Program-made: the position numbers and the translations under genes
The notes under the pieces: generated by a model
What the model was told of the DNA's origin: nothing
What the model saw: only the letters and a program-made list of their open reading frames with translations
The model's database searches: none
Shown: positions 15,975 to 23,547 of the stretch, piece after piece
Position numbering within the stretch: position 1 is the stretch's first letter
Layout: each line of letters opens with the position of its first letter
From: Blastococcus haudaquaticus
Lineage (GTDB): Bacteria; Actinomycetota; Actinomycetes; Mycobacteriales; Geodermatophilaceae
Direction of reading: 5' to 3'
DNA length: 64,000 nucleotides
Assembly: GCF_900230285.1 (NCBI RefSeq)
Contig: NZ_OCNK01000002.1
Location: 558,001-622,000 of the forward strand

Positions 15975-18900
15975 ATCAGCGCAGTCGCCACGCGGTACGA
16001 GGAGCGGACCTCCCCGGATCCCGCCGGAGCGCCGCGGTGGGTCAACGCCGGTGTCTGGGTCCTCCTGCTGCTGGGCTCGGTCCTGCAGCTGCCGGGGCGG
16101 ACCACCTTCGACACGAAGTTCGACCTGACGGCGGATCCTGCCGCGTTCCTCGACCGGGCCCTGCACATGTGGACACCCCTCACCCTCGGGGCCCCGCAGA
16201 ACCAGGCGTACGGCTACCTGTTCCCCCAGGGTCCGTTCTTCCTCGGCGCCGACCTGCTGCACGTGCCCGACTGGCTGACCCAGCGCCTCTGGTCGGCGTT
16301 GCTGCTCATCGCCGCCTACGAAGGCGTCCGGCGGGTGTCCCGGGCACTCGGCATCCCCTGGGGCGCCGCGGTGCTCGCCGGCCTCTGCTACGCCCTGTCC
16401 CCGCGGCTGCTCGGGGCGGTGGGCGTCCTGTCGGGGGAGGTCCTCCCGACGGCCGTCCTCCCCTGGGTGGTGCTGCCGCTGGTCCTGACGCTCACCAGGC
16501 GGTTGTCGGCCCGCCGGGGCGGCCTGCTGTCCGGCGTCGCCGTCCTGTTCATGAGCGGCGTCAACGCCACCGGGACTCTGGCCGCGCTGCCCCTCGCCTT
16601 CCTCCTGGCCGCGTCTCGCCTCCGGCAACGCGGCGGTGCCGCGCTGCTCGGCTGGTGGAGCCTGGGCACCGCCCTGGCCTGCGCGTGGTGGATCGGCCCG
16701 CTGCTGCTCCTGGGGCGCTTCAGCCCGCCCTTCCTGGACTACATCGAGACGGCCGCGGCCACCACGAACCCCACCGGCTGGGCCAACAGCCTGCGGGGCG
16801 CGGAGCACTGGGTGGCCTACCACACGGTGGCCGGTCAGGGCTGGTGGCCGGGAGCCCACACCCTGGTGACGTCGGCTCCGCTCGCCGTTTCGGCCATGGG
16901 CGTCACGGCGTTCGGGCTCGTCGGCCTCCTGCACGCGCGCATGCCCCTCCGCCTCCCGCTCGCGCTCGCCCTCGTGGTGGGGCTGGTCTGCCTGACCGCA
17001 GGCAACCCGTCGCTGGCCGGCTCCCTCGTCGACGACCCGGTCCGCGCGCTGCTCGACGGCCCGCTGGCGCCCCTGCGGAACGTGCACAAGGTGGATCCGC
17101 TCGTCCGGCTGCCCCTCGCGCTCGGCGTCGGCCACGCGTCCGTCCTGCTCGCCGGGTGGGTCGGGCGGCGCATGGAGCGGCGGGGCTGGGAGCGGCACCG
17201 GGCGGTCGGCCGGCGCGTGGTCGGGGGTGTCCTGGCGACGGTCCTGCTCGTCGGCGCCGCACCGCTGTTCACCAACGGCCTGCGGATGCCCGGCTGGACG
17301 GACGTCCCGGAGGCCTGGTCGCAGACCGCCGCGTACCTCGACGACCAACCGGGCAACCGTGCCCTGGTCGTGCCGGGCGCCGGCTTCGGCGTGCAGACCT
17401 GGGGCTGGACCGTCGACGAGCCGATCCAGGGCCTGGCGGACGCCGGCTGGGTGACCAGGAGCCAGTCGGTGATGGCGCCGGGCCAGACGGTCCGCGTGCT
17501 GGACGCCATCGAGCGCCGGCTGGCCTCCGGGCAGGGCGGCGCCGGGCTGGCCGGGTACTTCGCGCGCGCCGGGATCACCCACGTCGTGCTCCGCCGGGAC
17601 CTCGACCAGCAGGCGACGAGGACCGCGGACGCCGACCGGGCCGAGCGGGCGCTGTCCGGCAGCCCCGGCCTCCGCCGGGTGGCCGGCTTCGGGACGACGG
17701 GCTTCGCGAGCCAGGACCTCATCACCGTCTACGCGGTGGGCGGTGTGCTCCCCCGGGCCACCCTGGTCGACCTCGACGACGTCGTGCGCCTGGAGGGTGG
17801 TCCCGAGGACGTGCTCGCCGCGGTCGACGCCGGTCTGCTGGCGCCGTCCCAGGCCGTCGCGGTGCAGGGCACGGACGAGCCGGCGGACGTGGTGACGGAC
17901 GGGTACCGCCGGGTCGAGCGGCAGTTCGGGCGCATCAACGACTCGGTCAGCGAGGTGATGACCGGTTCGGCGACCCCCCGGCAGGGCCGGCCCACCGACG
18001 ACTACCCGGGAGCCACGACGGTCGCGCCGGCCGAGGCGGAGTTCCTCGCGGTGGACGACGTCACGGCATCCAGCTCCGAGGGGTATGCCGACAACTTCGC
18101 GCCGGTCCGTCCCGGGCGGGGTCCGGCAGCGGCCTTCGACGGCCGGCCGGAGACCGCGTGGCGGTCCGGCGCGTACGAGCCCCCGGTCGGGCAGTGGCTG
18201 GACGTCGACCTGACCCGTGCGGTGACCCGCGGTGCGCTGCACGTCTCCTTCCTCGGCGGCGGTGGGAACGCCACCGTGCGGGACGTCGAGGTCGCCTTCG
18301 ACGGCGTCGTCGAGGAGCACGCCGTCCCCGACGACGGGCACCTCGTGGTGGCGCTCCCCAGCACCCCCGTGGCCCGCGTGCGCGTCACGGTGACCGCGGT
18401 GGCGCCCGGCCCCGGCCAGACGGCCCCGGTGGGCATCAGCGAGATCCAGCTCCCCGGCACCTCGCCGGGCCGCACCCTGGACGTCCCGCGCGCCGTCGGC
18501 GCCGACACCACGGTCCTGCTCGGCGCCGAGACACCGCGCCGGGCGTGCGTCGACATCGGGTACGGGCCGCACTGCGACGTGCCGGCCCCCGCAGAGGAGT
18601 GGAACGGGCTCGACCGGCGGATCACGACGGTCGAGGACGGCACCTGGGAGCTGTCCGGCACCGTGGTCGCGCAGTCCACGCCGGCCGCCGCCGCGCTGCT
18701 CGGGCCGCTCGGCGGCTCCGCCGTCGTCACCGCCGGATCGGTCTTCGGGGACGATCCGTCCGTCTCCGGGGCCTTCGCCTTCGACGGTCGGGCCGAGACG
18801 CCGTGGCTGGCCGATCCCGAGGACGACGAGGCGACCCTCGCCTTCAGCTGGACCGGCGAACGGACCGTCAGCCGGATCGCCGTCGACGCACCGGCCGTGC

Positions 18901-20054
18901 CGGCCGCCGACCCGGTCCGCGCCCGCATCGAGGCCTCGGGCGGCGTGCGCGACGTCGACCTGAACGGCTTCGGCTACTTCGAGCCGCTGACCGCACGGGA
19001 CGGCCTGTCGATCACCTTCTACCGGGCGGACCTGGGCGCCCGGGAGCCGATCGGTGTCGCCGAGCTCCGCATCGAGGGCCTGGACGGACTCCAGCACCAG
19101 CCGTGGCAGGACGCTCCCACCGGCGCCGTGTGCGGTCTCGGCCCGGAGGTCCGGATCGACGGCACCGTGCACAGCACCGAGGTGAACGGGACGGTCGGCG
19201 ACCTGCTGGACGGCTCGCCCATGACCTGGCGGGTCTGCGACGGTCCGGTCGCCCTGCCGACCGGTGCCCATCGGGTCCTGGCCGAGCCGACCCCGCAGTT
19301 CCGGCCGCTGTCGCTCACGTGGGCACCCACCACCCGACCGTCGCCGACCGCCGCAAGGTCCGACCAGGCGCCCGACGAGGCGGCCGGCGTCGACGTCGTC
19401 TCGTGGTCCGATGCCCGGCGCGTCCTGTCCGTGTCGACCGGGCCGGAGGCGGTCCTTCGGATCACCGAGAACGTCAACGCCGGGTGGCGGGCGACCCTGG
19501 ACGGCCGGCCGCTGGAGTCCGTCGTCGTCGACGGCTGGCAGCAGGGCTACCTCGTCCCCGCCGGCAGCTCGGGAACCGTCGAGGTCGTGTTCGCGGCCGA
19601 CCGGTGGTACCGGGCGTGGCTCCTGGTGGGCCTCGCGCTCGCCGGAGCCCTCGTGGTGCTGGCGGCCACCGGTCCGCGGCGCTCCAGTGATCCCGACGGG
19701 CACCGGGTCCTGCCGGCCGCACCGACGCGCGCGCTCCCGGTCGGGCTCGCCGTGCTCCTCGGCGCGGTGGGCGTGGTCGTGGCAGGCATCCCGCTGGTCG
19801 TCGGGTGGACAGCCGGTCTGGTGCCGCCCGTGCGCCGTCACGCCACGGCCGCCGGCGTGGTCGCCCTGGTCGGCAGCGGCGTGCTCGTCGCGACGTCCTC
19901 CGGCCTGGCAGCCGGCGTGCCCGGCCCCTGGGCCGACACGGCCGCCGCGCTCGGGCTCGGGCTGCTGCTCTCCGGCCTCGTCCCGGTCCGGGGACTGCGG
20001 CTGCGGGGACTGCGGCTCCGGGAACCTGGCGCTCGCGCGGCCGACGCGAGCTGA
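15975..20054 (+). CDS. aftD: AftD-like alpha-(1->3)-arabinofuranosyltransferase (DUF3367), non-canonical or shifted start
   Basis: About 1359 residues if counted from 15975, close to mycobacterial AftD. The GT-C region spans roughly residues 20-450 with multiple membrane helices; its first loop FDTKFDLTADP and then QNQAYGYLFPQGPFF match AftD closely. Two discoidin-like carbohydrate-binding segments (AAAFDGRPETAW, AFAFDGRAETPW) lie near 690-950, and a C-terminal cluster of helices follows. AftD adds arabinofuranose from decaprenyl phosphate at the outer face of the membrane. No ATG/GTG/TTG exists in frame between a TAG near 15924 and ATG 16167, although homology clearly begins before 16167; GGAGG is six bases before ATC 15975. 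Confidence 0.85.
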   Translation: MSAVATRYEERTSPDPAGAPRWVNAGVWVLLLLGSVLQLPGRTTFDTKFDLTADPAAFLDRALHMWTPLTLGAPQNQAYGYLFPQGPFFLGADLLHVPDWLTQRLWSALLLIAAYEGVRRVSRALGIPWGAAVLAGLCYALSPRLLGAVGVLSGEVLPTAVLPWVVLPLVLTLTRRLSARRGGLLSGVAVLFMSGVNATGTLAALPLAFLLAASRLRQRGGAALLGWWSLGTALACAWWIGPLLLLGRFSPPFLDYIETAAATTNPTGWANSLRGAEHWVAYHTVAGQGWWPGAHTLVTSAPLAVSAMGVTAFGLVGLLHARMPLRLPLALALVVGLVCLTAGNPSLAGSLVDDPVRALLDGPLAPLRNVHKVDPLVRLPLALGVGHASVLLAGWVGRRMERRGWERHRAVGRRVVGGVLATVLLVGAAPLFTNGLRMPGWTDVPEAWSQTAAYLDDQPGNRALVVPGAGFGVQTWGWTVDEPIQGLADAGWVTRSQSVMAPGQTVRVLDAIERRLASGQGGAGLAGYFARAGITHVVLRRDLDQQATRTADADRAERALSGSPGLRRVAGFGTTGFASQDLITVYAVGGVLPRATLVDLDDVVRLEGGPEDVLAAVDAGLLAPSQAVAVQGTDEPADVVTDGYRRVERQFGRINDSVSEVMTGSATPRQGRPTDDYPGATTVAPAEAEFLAVDDVTASSSEGYADNFAPVRPGRGPAAAFDGRPETAWRSGAYEPPVGQWLDVDLTRAVTRGALHVSFLGGGGNATVRDVEVAFDGVVEEHAVPDDGHLVVALPSTPVARVRVTVTAVAPGPGQTAPVGISEIQLPGTSPGRTLDVPRAVGADTTVLLGAETPRRACVDIGYGPHCDVPAPAEEWNGLDRRITTVEDGTWELSGTVVAQSTPAAAALLGPLGGSAVVTAGSVFGDDPSVSGAFAFDGRAETPWLADPEDDEATLAFSWTGERTVSRIAVDAPAVPAADPVRARIEASGGVRDVDLNGFGYFEPLTARDGLSITFYRADLGAREPIGVAELRIEGLDGLQHQPWQDAPTGAVCGLGPEVRIDGTVHSTEVNGTVGDLLDGSPMTWRVCDGPVALPTGAHRVLAEPTPQFRPLSLTWAPTTRPSPTAARSDQAPDEAAGVDVVSWSDARRVLSVSTGPEAVLRITENVNAGWRATLDGRPLESVVVDGWQQGYLVPAGSSGTVEVVFAADRWYRAWLLVGLALAGALVVLAATGPRRSSDPDGHRVLPAAPTRALPVGLAVLLGAVGVVVAGIPLVVGWTAGLVPPVRRHATAAGVVALVGSGVLVATSSGLAAGVPGPWADTAAALGLGLLLSGLVPVRGLRLRGLRLREPGARAADAS

Positions 20055-20075
20055 CCGGGCCGCACCGCGACACGA

Positions 20076-20118
20076 CGCCGGCGGCCGGGTCCGGGAGTTC
20101 CGGATCCGACCGCCGGCG
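20076..20118. terminator. strong bidirectional stem-loop after AftD
   Basis: Two 19-base arms (20076-20094 and 20100-20118) pair with only one mismatch and one G-U pair around the loop GAGTT. It sits in the 122-base gap between the stop codons of the AftD gene and the convergent DUF3068 gene, so it can terminate both. No U-run follows. Confidence 0.7.
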
Positions 20119-20176
20119 TAGTCGTGCGGTCCAGCGGGGACGGTCACCGCCCGTCGGGCGATGCGGTCCCCCGGGG

Positions 20177-21154
20177 TCAGCCGACCTGGGCGACCTCGCG
20201 GGTGTCGGCCCGGTCGTCGTCGCGGTGGGCACCGGCGCGTGCCTTGCGGGCCAGCAGCAGGGCACCGACGACGAGCAGCAGCAGCCCGACGACGGCCATG
20301 GTCAGCGGCAGGACCGTCTTGACCAGGGAGATCTGACCTCGGATGTCCTCGGCCCGCTCGACGCCGTCCGAGATGGTCTCCTGCGAACCGGCGAAGTTGC
20401 CCGCGAGGATCGTGGCGCCGATCGTGCCCTCGGGACCGCGCAGGACGGTGTTCGGGCTCTCCTCGGAGGTCACGATGACGCCGCTGGTGGGCTCGACCCA
20501 GATGGTGCGCTGGTTGGAGTAGACGACCTCCGCGGTCACCGTGCCCGCCTCGTCGGAGCCGGCGAAGGAGGCCGGCACGTCGAGCTCGCGGACGACGGTC
20601 TCGGGGACGGACATCTCGAAGCGGTAGACCTCGAGGCCCTCGAGCTCCTCCACGGCCTCGAACGTCGCGGGGAAGGCCTGCCGCGTCGTCGAGTTGAAGA
20701 CGTCGTAGTCCTTCTGCTCGGTGCCGAAGGGGAAGGTCAGCGTGAGGCCCTCGACGGCCACGTCGTCGTCGTAGTCGACGTGGTCGACGTCGCAGTCGAC
20801 GGCCACGGCCTCGCGACGGTCGATGCACACGCGGTAGGTGCCCGCGTTCAGCACGGTGCCGTCCTCGCCGGTGATCGTCGAACCGAAGTTCCAGACGGCG
20901 ACGTCGTCGCCGGCGGCCGCGGAGCTCGGGTCACCCTGGACCTGCTGGCGGACGTCGGCCTCGAGACCCTCGAGCTGCGCCTGCTCGCCGATGCTGAAGA
21001 ACTCGACCTCGGTGCCCTGGGCGGTCGGGCTGGCCGTCTGGTCCAGCGGGAGCTTGACCAGGGTCGGCTCCAGGAACAGGCGGACCGCCAGGGCACCGGC
21101 GAGCAGGAACGCTCCCAGACCCAGCAGTACCAGCCCGATGGCGCGTCCACGCAT
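20177..21154 (-). CDS. DUF3068 membrane protein
   Basis: A protein of 325 residues. It has an N-terminal membrane anchor (about residues 6-27), a large extracytoplasmic domain with the DUF3068 features (VWNFGSTI, CIDRREAVAVDC, SNQRTIWVEPTSGVIV) and a C-terminal helix (about 284-305) followed by a basic cytoplasmic tail. The family occurs in actinobacteria near envelope glycan genes and has no proven function; a corynebacterial member has been linked to porin or envelope biology. ATG follows TGAGGAGC. Its promoter overlaps a 19-base palindrome. Confidence 0.85.
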   Translation of the reverse strand: MRGRAIGLVLLGLGAFLLAGALAVRLFLEPTLVKLPLDQTASPTAQGTEVEFFSIGEQAQLEGLEADVRQQVQGDPSSAAAGDDVAVWNFGSTITGEDGTVLNAGTYRVCIDRREAVAVDCDVDHVDYDDDVAVEGLTLTFPFGTEQKDYDVFNSTTRQAFPATFEAVEELEGLEVYRFEMSVPETVVRELDVPASFAGSDEAGTVTAEVVYSNQRTIWVEPTSGVIVTSEESPNTVLRGPEGTIGATILAGNFAGSQETISDGVERAEDIRGQISLVKTVLPLTMAVVGLLLLVVGALLLARKARAGAHRDDDRADTREVAQVG

Positions 21155-21189
21155 GCCGATTGCTCCTCAAGCTCGTCGCGACAGCACCT

Positions 21190-21236
21190 TTGCGTCGCAG
21201 CGACGCAACACTACTGGCGAGTAGGGCGCCGTCCAA
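21190..21236 (-). promoter_or_regulatory. sigma-A promoter with operator palindrome for the DUF3068 gene
   Basis: On the minus strand, TTGGAC (21236-21231) is followed after exactly 17 bases by TAGTGT (21213-21208). Immediately downstream lies the perfect palindrome TTGCGTCGCAGCGACGCAA (21208-21190), which would cover the transcription start. This layout is typical of a repressor-controlled promoter. The repressor is not identified. Confidence 0.65.
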
Positions 21237-21342
21237 TACCTGCTGGTACTCCGCCGTACCGGCGACGGGGTACCGCCGCGTACCAGGGTGAACGCAGTCA
21301 CCCGGGTGGGTGACGCCGACGTCGCTGATACCGTCCCGTACC
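21237..21342. repeat. cluster of GTACC/GGTAC repeats
   Basis: TACC occurs at 21237-21240, 21257-21260, 21271-21274, 21281-21284, 21329-21332 and 21339-21342, and the inverse GGTA at 21245-21248. Most are GTACC or GTACCG/GTACCAG. Some spacings are 10 bases (one helical turn) and one is 14. It lies upstream of the DUF3068 promoter and at the 3' end of the next gene; it may be a multi-site binding region. Confidence 0.35.
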
Positions 21343-21360
21343 AGCGAGTTCCGCGACCGG

Positions 21361-22086
21361 TCAGCGGCGCCGCATCACGATGACGAGGTTCCACGACACG
21401 AGTTCGCGCAGGCCCGGCACCGCGACGACCCAGGTGGCCCACCACGGGTGGTAGCGGGGGTAGCGGGCGACGACGTCCACGTCCGGGCAGTTCCGGGCCC
21501 AGCGCAGCGCCCCGCCCACCGAGACCGGGAACAGCGACTCCCCGAACCGGTTCTTCGGCTCGCGACCGTGGCGGGCGGCGTAGCGGCGACGGGCGCGCAT
21601 GCCGCCGAGGTAGTGCCACGGCCCCGTCTCGTGGCCGCCGTGCGGCGAGAGCCAGGGTGTGAAGGACAGGAAGACCGTGCCCCCGGGCCTGGTCACCCGC
21701 ACCATCTCGGCCGTCATGGTCCACGGCGACCGGACGTGTTCCAGGACGTTGGACGAGTAGCAGACGTCCACGGCCGCCGATCGGATCGGGAGCGCCTCAC
21801 CGCTCGCCCGGACCGTGCCCGGCTGCGGCTCGCCCCGGGCGACCATCTCCCCCGCGTCCGGCTCGAGTCCGACGTAGGTGGCTCCGGCGCCCCGGAAGGC
21901 ATCGGCGAAGTACCCGGGACCACCGCCGACGTCGAGCACCGTGGCGCCGTCCAGCGGTACGTGCTCGCTCAGCTGCCGCACGGAGTCCTCGGCGAGCACC
22001 CCGTAGAAGAGGTCGGGGTCCGACTGCTCGCGCAGAAATGCCTGGAAAAGCGAGACCGAACGGGACAATGTGGCTGCGCGAGCCAT
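21361..22086 (-). CDS. class I SAM-dependent methyltransferase of the envelope glycan locus
   Basis: A protein of 241 residues with VLDVGGGPGYF (motif I, near residue 50), LEPD after strand 2, and DVCYSSNVLEHV (motif IV), so a methyltransferase domain 11 enzyme. The C-terminal WWATWVVAVPGLRELVSWNLVIVM is hydrophobic and may dock it to the membrane. It is divergent from the GT4 gene (69-base gap) and adjacent to DUF3068. It may methylate a nucleotide- or lipid-linked sugar of the glycan, but this is inferred from context only. AAGGGGG upstream of ATG 22086 can act as ribosome binding site. Confidence 0.8.
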   Translation of the reverse strand: MARAATLSRSVSLFQAFLREQSDPDLFYGVLAEDSVRQLSEHVPLDGATVLDVGGGPGYFADAFRGAGATYVGLEPDAGEMVARGEPQPGTVRASGEALPIRSAAVDVCYSSNVLEHVRSPWTMTAEMVRVTRPGGTVFLSFTPWLSPHGGHETGPWHYLGGMRARRRYAARHGREPKNRFGESLFPVSVGGALRWARNCPDVDVVARYPRYHPWWATWVVAVPGLRELVSWNLVIVMRRR

Positions 22087-22143
22087 TTCGGGCGGCCCCC
22101 TTCTTTGCGGTGAATGGCTGGTGGACCCGTAGTTACTGGGCGG

Positions 22144-22149
22144 TAGGCT
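22144..22149 (+). promoter_or_regulatory. leaderless -10 of the GT4 gene
   Basis: TAGGCT ends six bases before the GTG start at 22156, and no Shine-Dalgarno is present. The transcript should start at or next to the first base of the codon. Confidence 0.5.
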
Positions 22150-22155
22150 CCCGCG

Positions 22156-23547
22156 GTGCTTTCCCGATCAACGTCGATCGACGTCCTGTTCGTCAACTGG
22201 CGGGACGTCTCCCACCCCGAAGGCGGGGGCTCGGAACGCTACGTCCACCGCATGGCGGAGGGGCTGGCGGGTGCCGGCCTGACCGTCGAGCTGTTCTGCG
22301 CCGCCCACGACCGCGCTCCCGCCGAGGAGATGCTCGGCGGCGTGCGGATCGTCCGCCGCGGCGGCCGGCTCGGCGTCTACCCGCGCGCCCTCCGGCACGT
22401 GCTGCGCACACGCCCGCGGCTGGTGGTCGACGTGCAGAACGGCCTGCCCTTCGCCAGCCCCCTCGTCACCCGGCGCCCCGTCGTCAACCTGGTCCACCAC
22501 GTGCACCGGGAGCAGTGGCCGATCGTGTTCGGACGGGTGGGTGGCGCCATCGGATGGTGGGTGGAGTCGGTGCTGGCGCCGAGGATCTACCGCCGCAGCC
22601 GCTACGTGACGGTGTCGACCGCCACGGCCGAGGAGCTGGCCGGGCTCGGCATCGACCGCGGGCGGCTCTCCCTGGTGCGCAACGGCGTGGAACCGCCGCT
22701 GCCGGTCACCTCGGTCCGCTCGGCGGCACCGCACCTGGTCGTGCTCGGCCGGCTGGTCCCCCACAAGCGGGTGGAGCACGCCATCGAGGTGGTGGCCCGG
22801 CTCCGCGACCGGTGGCCGGACCTGCGCCTGTCGGTGGTCGGCGAGGGGTGGTGGGATGCCGAGCTCCGGGCCCGGGCTGTCGCACTCGGGGTCGACGACG
22901 TCGTGGACTTCACCGGTCACGTCGACGAGCAGGCCAAGCACGAGGAACTGGCCCGCGCCTGGGTGCACCTGTGCCCCTCGGTCAAGGAGGGCTGGGGGCT
23001 GGTCGTCACGGAGGCCGGCTCGCACCGGGTCCCGACCGTCGGCTACCGGTCGGCCGGCGGCCTGAACGAGTCCGTCGTCGACGGCGTCACCGGTGTCCTG
23101 GTCGACGACCTCGACGGGATGGTGGAGGCCGTCGACGACCTCCTGGCGAACGAGAACCGCCGCCTCGCCATGGGCAAGGCGGCGGCGCGTCATGCGGCGT
23201 CGTTCCACTGGCCGGCCAGCGTGCGCGGCTTCGCCGCGGCCCTGGCCTCCGCGGTGCGGGAGACCCGGCCGGCCGTCCGCGGGTCAGCTGTTCCGGTTGC
23301 CGTAGTCCAGGACGTTGATCGTCTCGTTGGTCGTCTCGATGCCGTTGTCGGGGTCGAGGGAGGCCTGGACACCGACGACAGCGGCGACGCCGAGCGCGGT
23401 CCCGCCGCCGAGGGAGATGAGCACGGCGATCAGGGTCTTCATTCTGGAACTCGCTTCCATGGAGGGCGACGACGGAGCGTGACGGTAGAGGGCGTCGCGG
23501 TGATCCACAACACCGACCCGCTCACGATCACCAGCCAGCACGCGTGA
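22156..23547 (+). CDS. GT4 family glycosyltransferase with an antisense-overlapping C-terminal extension
   Basis: 463 residues in the open frame. The first 375 are a complete GT-B enzyme: GGGSERYVHRMAEGLA near residue 24 (nucleotide-sugar transferase N-domain), VVLGRLVPHKRVEHAIE near 195, and the C-terminal donor-site motif SVKEGWGLVVTEAGSHRVPTVGY with the E-x7-E pattern near 275. It is cytoplasmic or peripheral and transfers a sugar from an NDP- or GDP-donor. The last ~88 residues (from 23284) are fully antisense to DUF2613 and the end of the next gene, with no homology-like features, suggesting loss of the original stop codon near 23283. Confidence 0.88.
   Translation: MLSRSTSIDVLFVNWRDVSHPEGGGSERYVHRMAEGLAGAGLTVELFCAAHDRAPAEEMLGGVRIVRRGGRLGVYPRALRHVLRTRPRLVVDVQNGLPFASPLVTRRPVVNLVHHVHREQWPIVFGRVGGAIGWWVESVLAPRIYRRSRYVTVSTATAEELAGLGIDRGRLSLVRNGVEPPLPVTSVRSAAPHLVVLGRLVPHKRVEHAIEVVARLRDRWPDLRLSVVGEGWWDAELRARAVALGVDDVVDFTGHVDEQAKHEELARAWVHLCPSVKEGWGLVVTEAGSHRVPTVGYRSAGGLNESVVDGVTGVLVDDLDGMVEAVDDLLANENRRLAMGKAAARHAASFHWPASVRGFAAALASAVRETRPAVRGSAVPVAVVQDVDRLVGRLDAVVGVEGGLDTDDSGDAERGPAAEGDEHGDQGLHSGTRFHGGRRRSVTVEGVAVIHNTDPLTITSQHA
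23284..23442 (-). CDS. DUF2613 small membrane protein (Rv0236A-like)
   Basis: A 52-residue protein with one N-terminal transmembrane helix (about residues 4-26) and a short extracytoplasmic tail ending VLDYGNRNS. The end strongly resembles the VEYGNRS end of the small protein encoded beside aftD in mycobacteria. The ATG overlaps the stop of the upstream membrane protein by four bases (ATGA), which fixes this start and shows coupled translation. It probably is an accessory subunit of the glycosyltransferase machinery; no function has been shown. It lies wholly antisense to the GT4 tail. Confidence 0.85.
   Translation of the reverse strand: MKTLIAVLISLGGGTALGVAAVVGVQASLDPDNGIETTNETINVLDYGNRNS

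Noticed and set aside
15939-20828. 1629-codon open frame on the minus strand across AftD
   Set aside because: Arg/Gly/Pro-rich shadow caused by high GC, antisense to a clearly conserved membrane glycosyltransferase.
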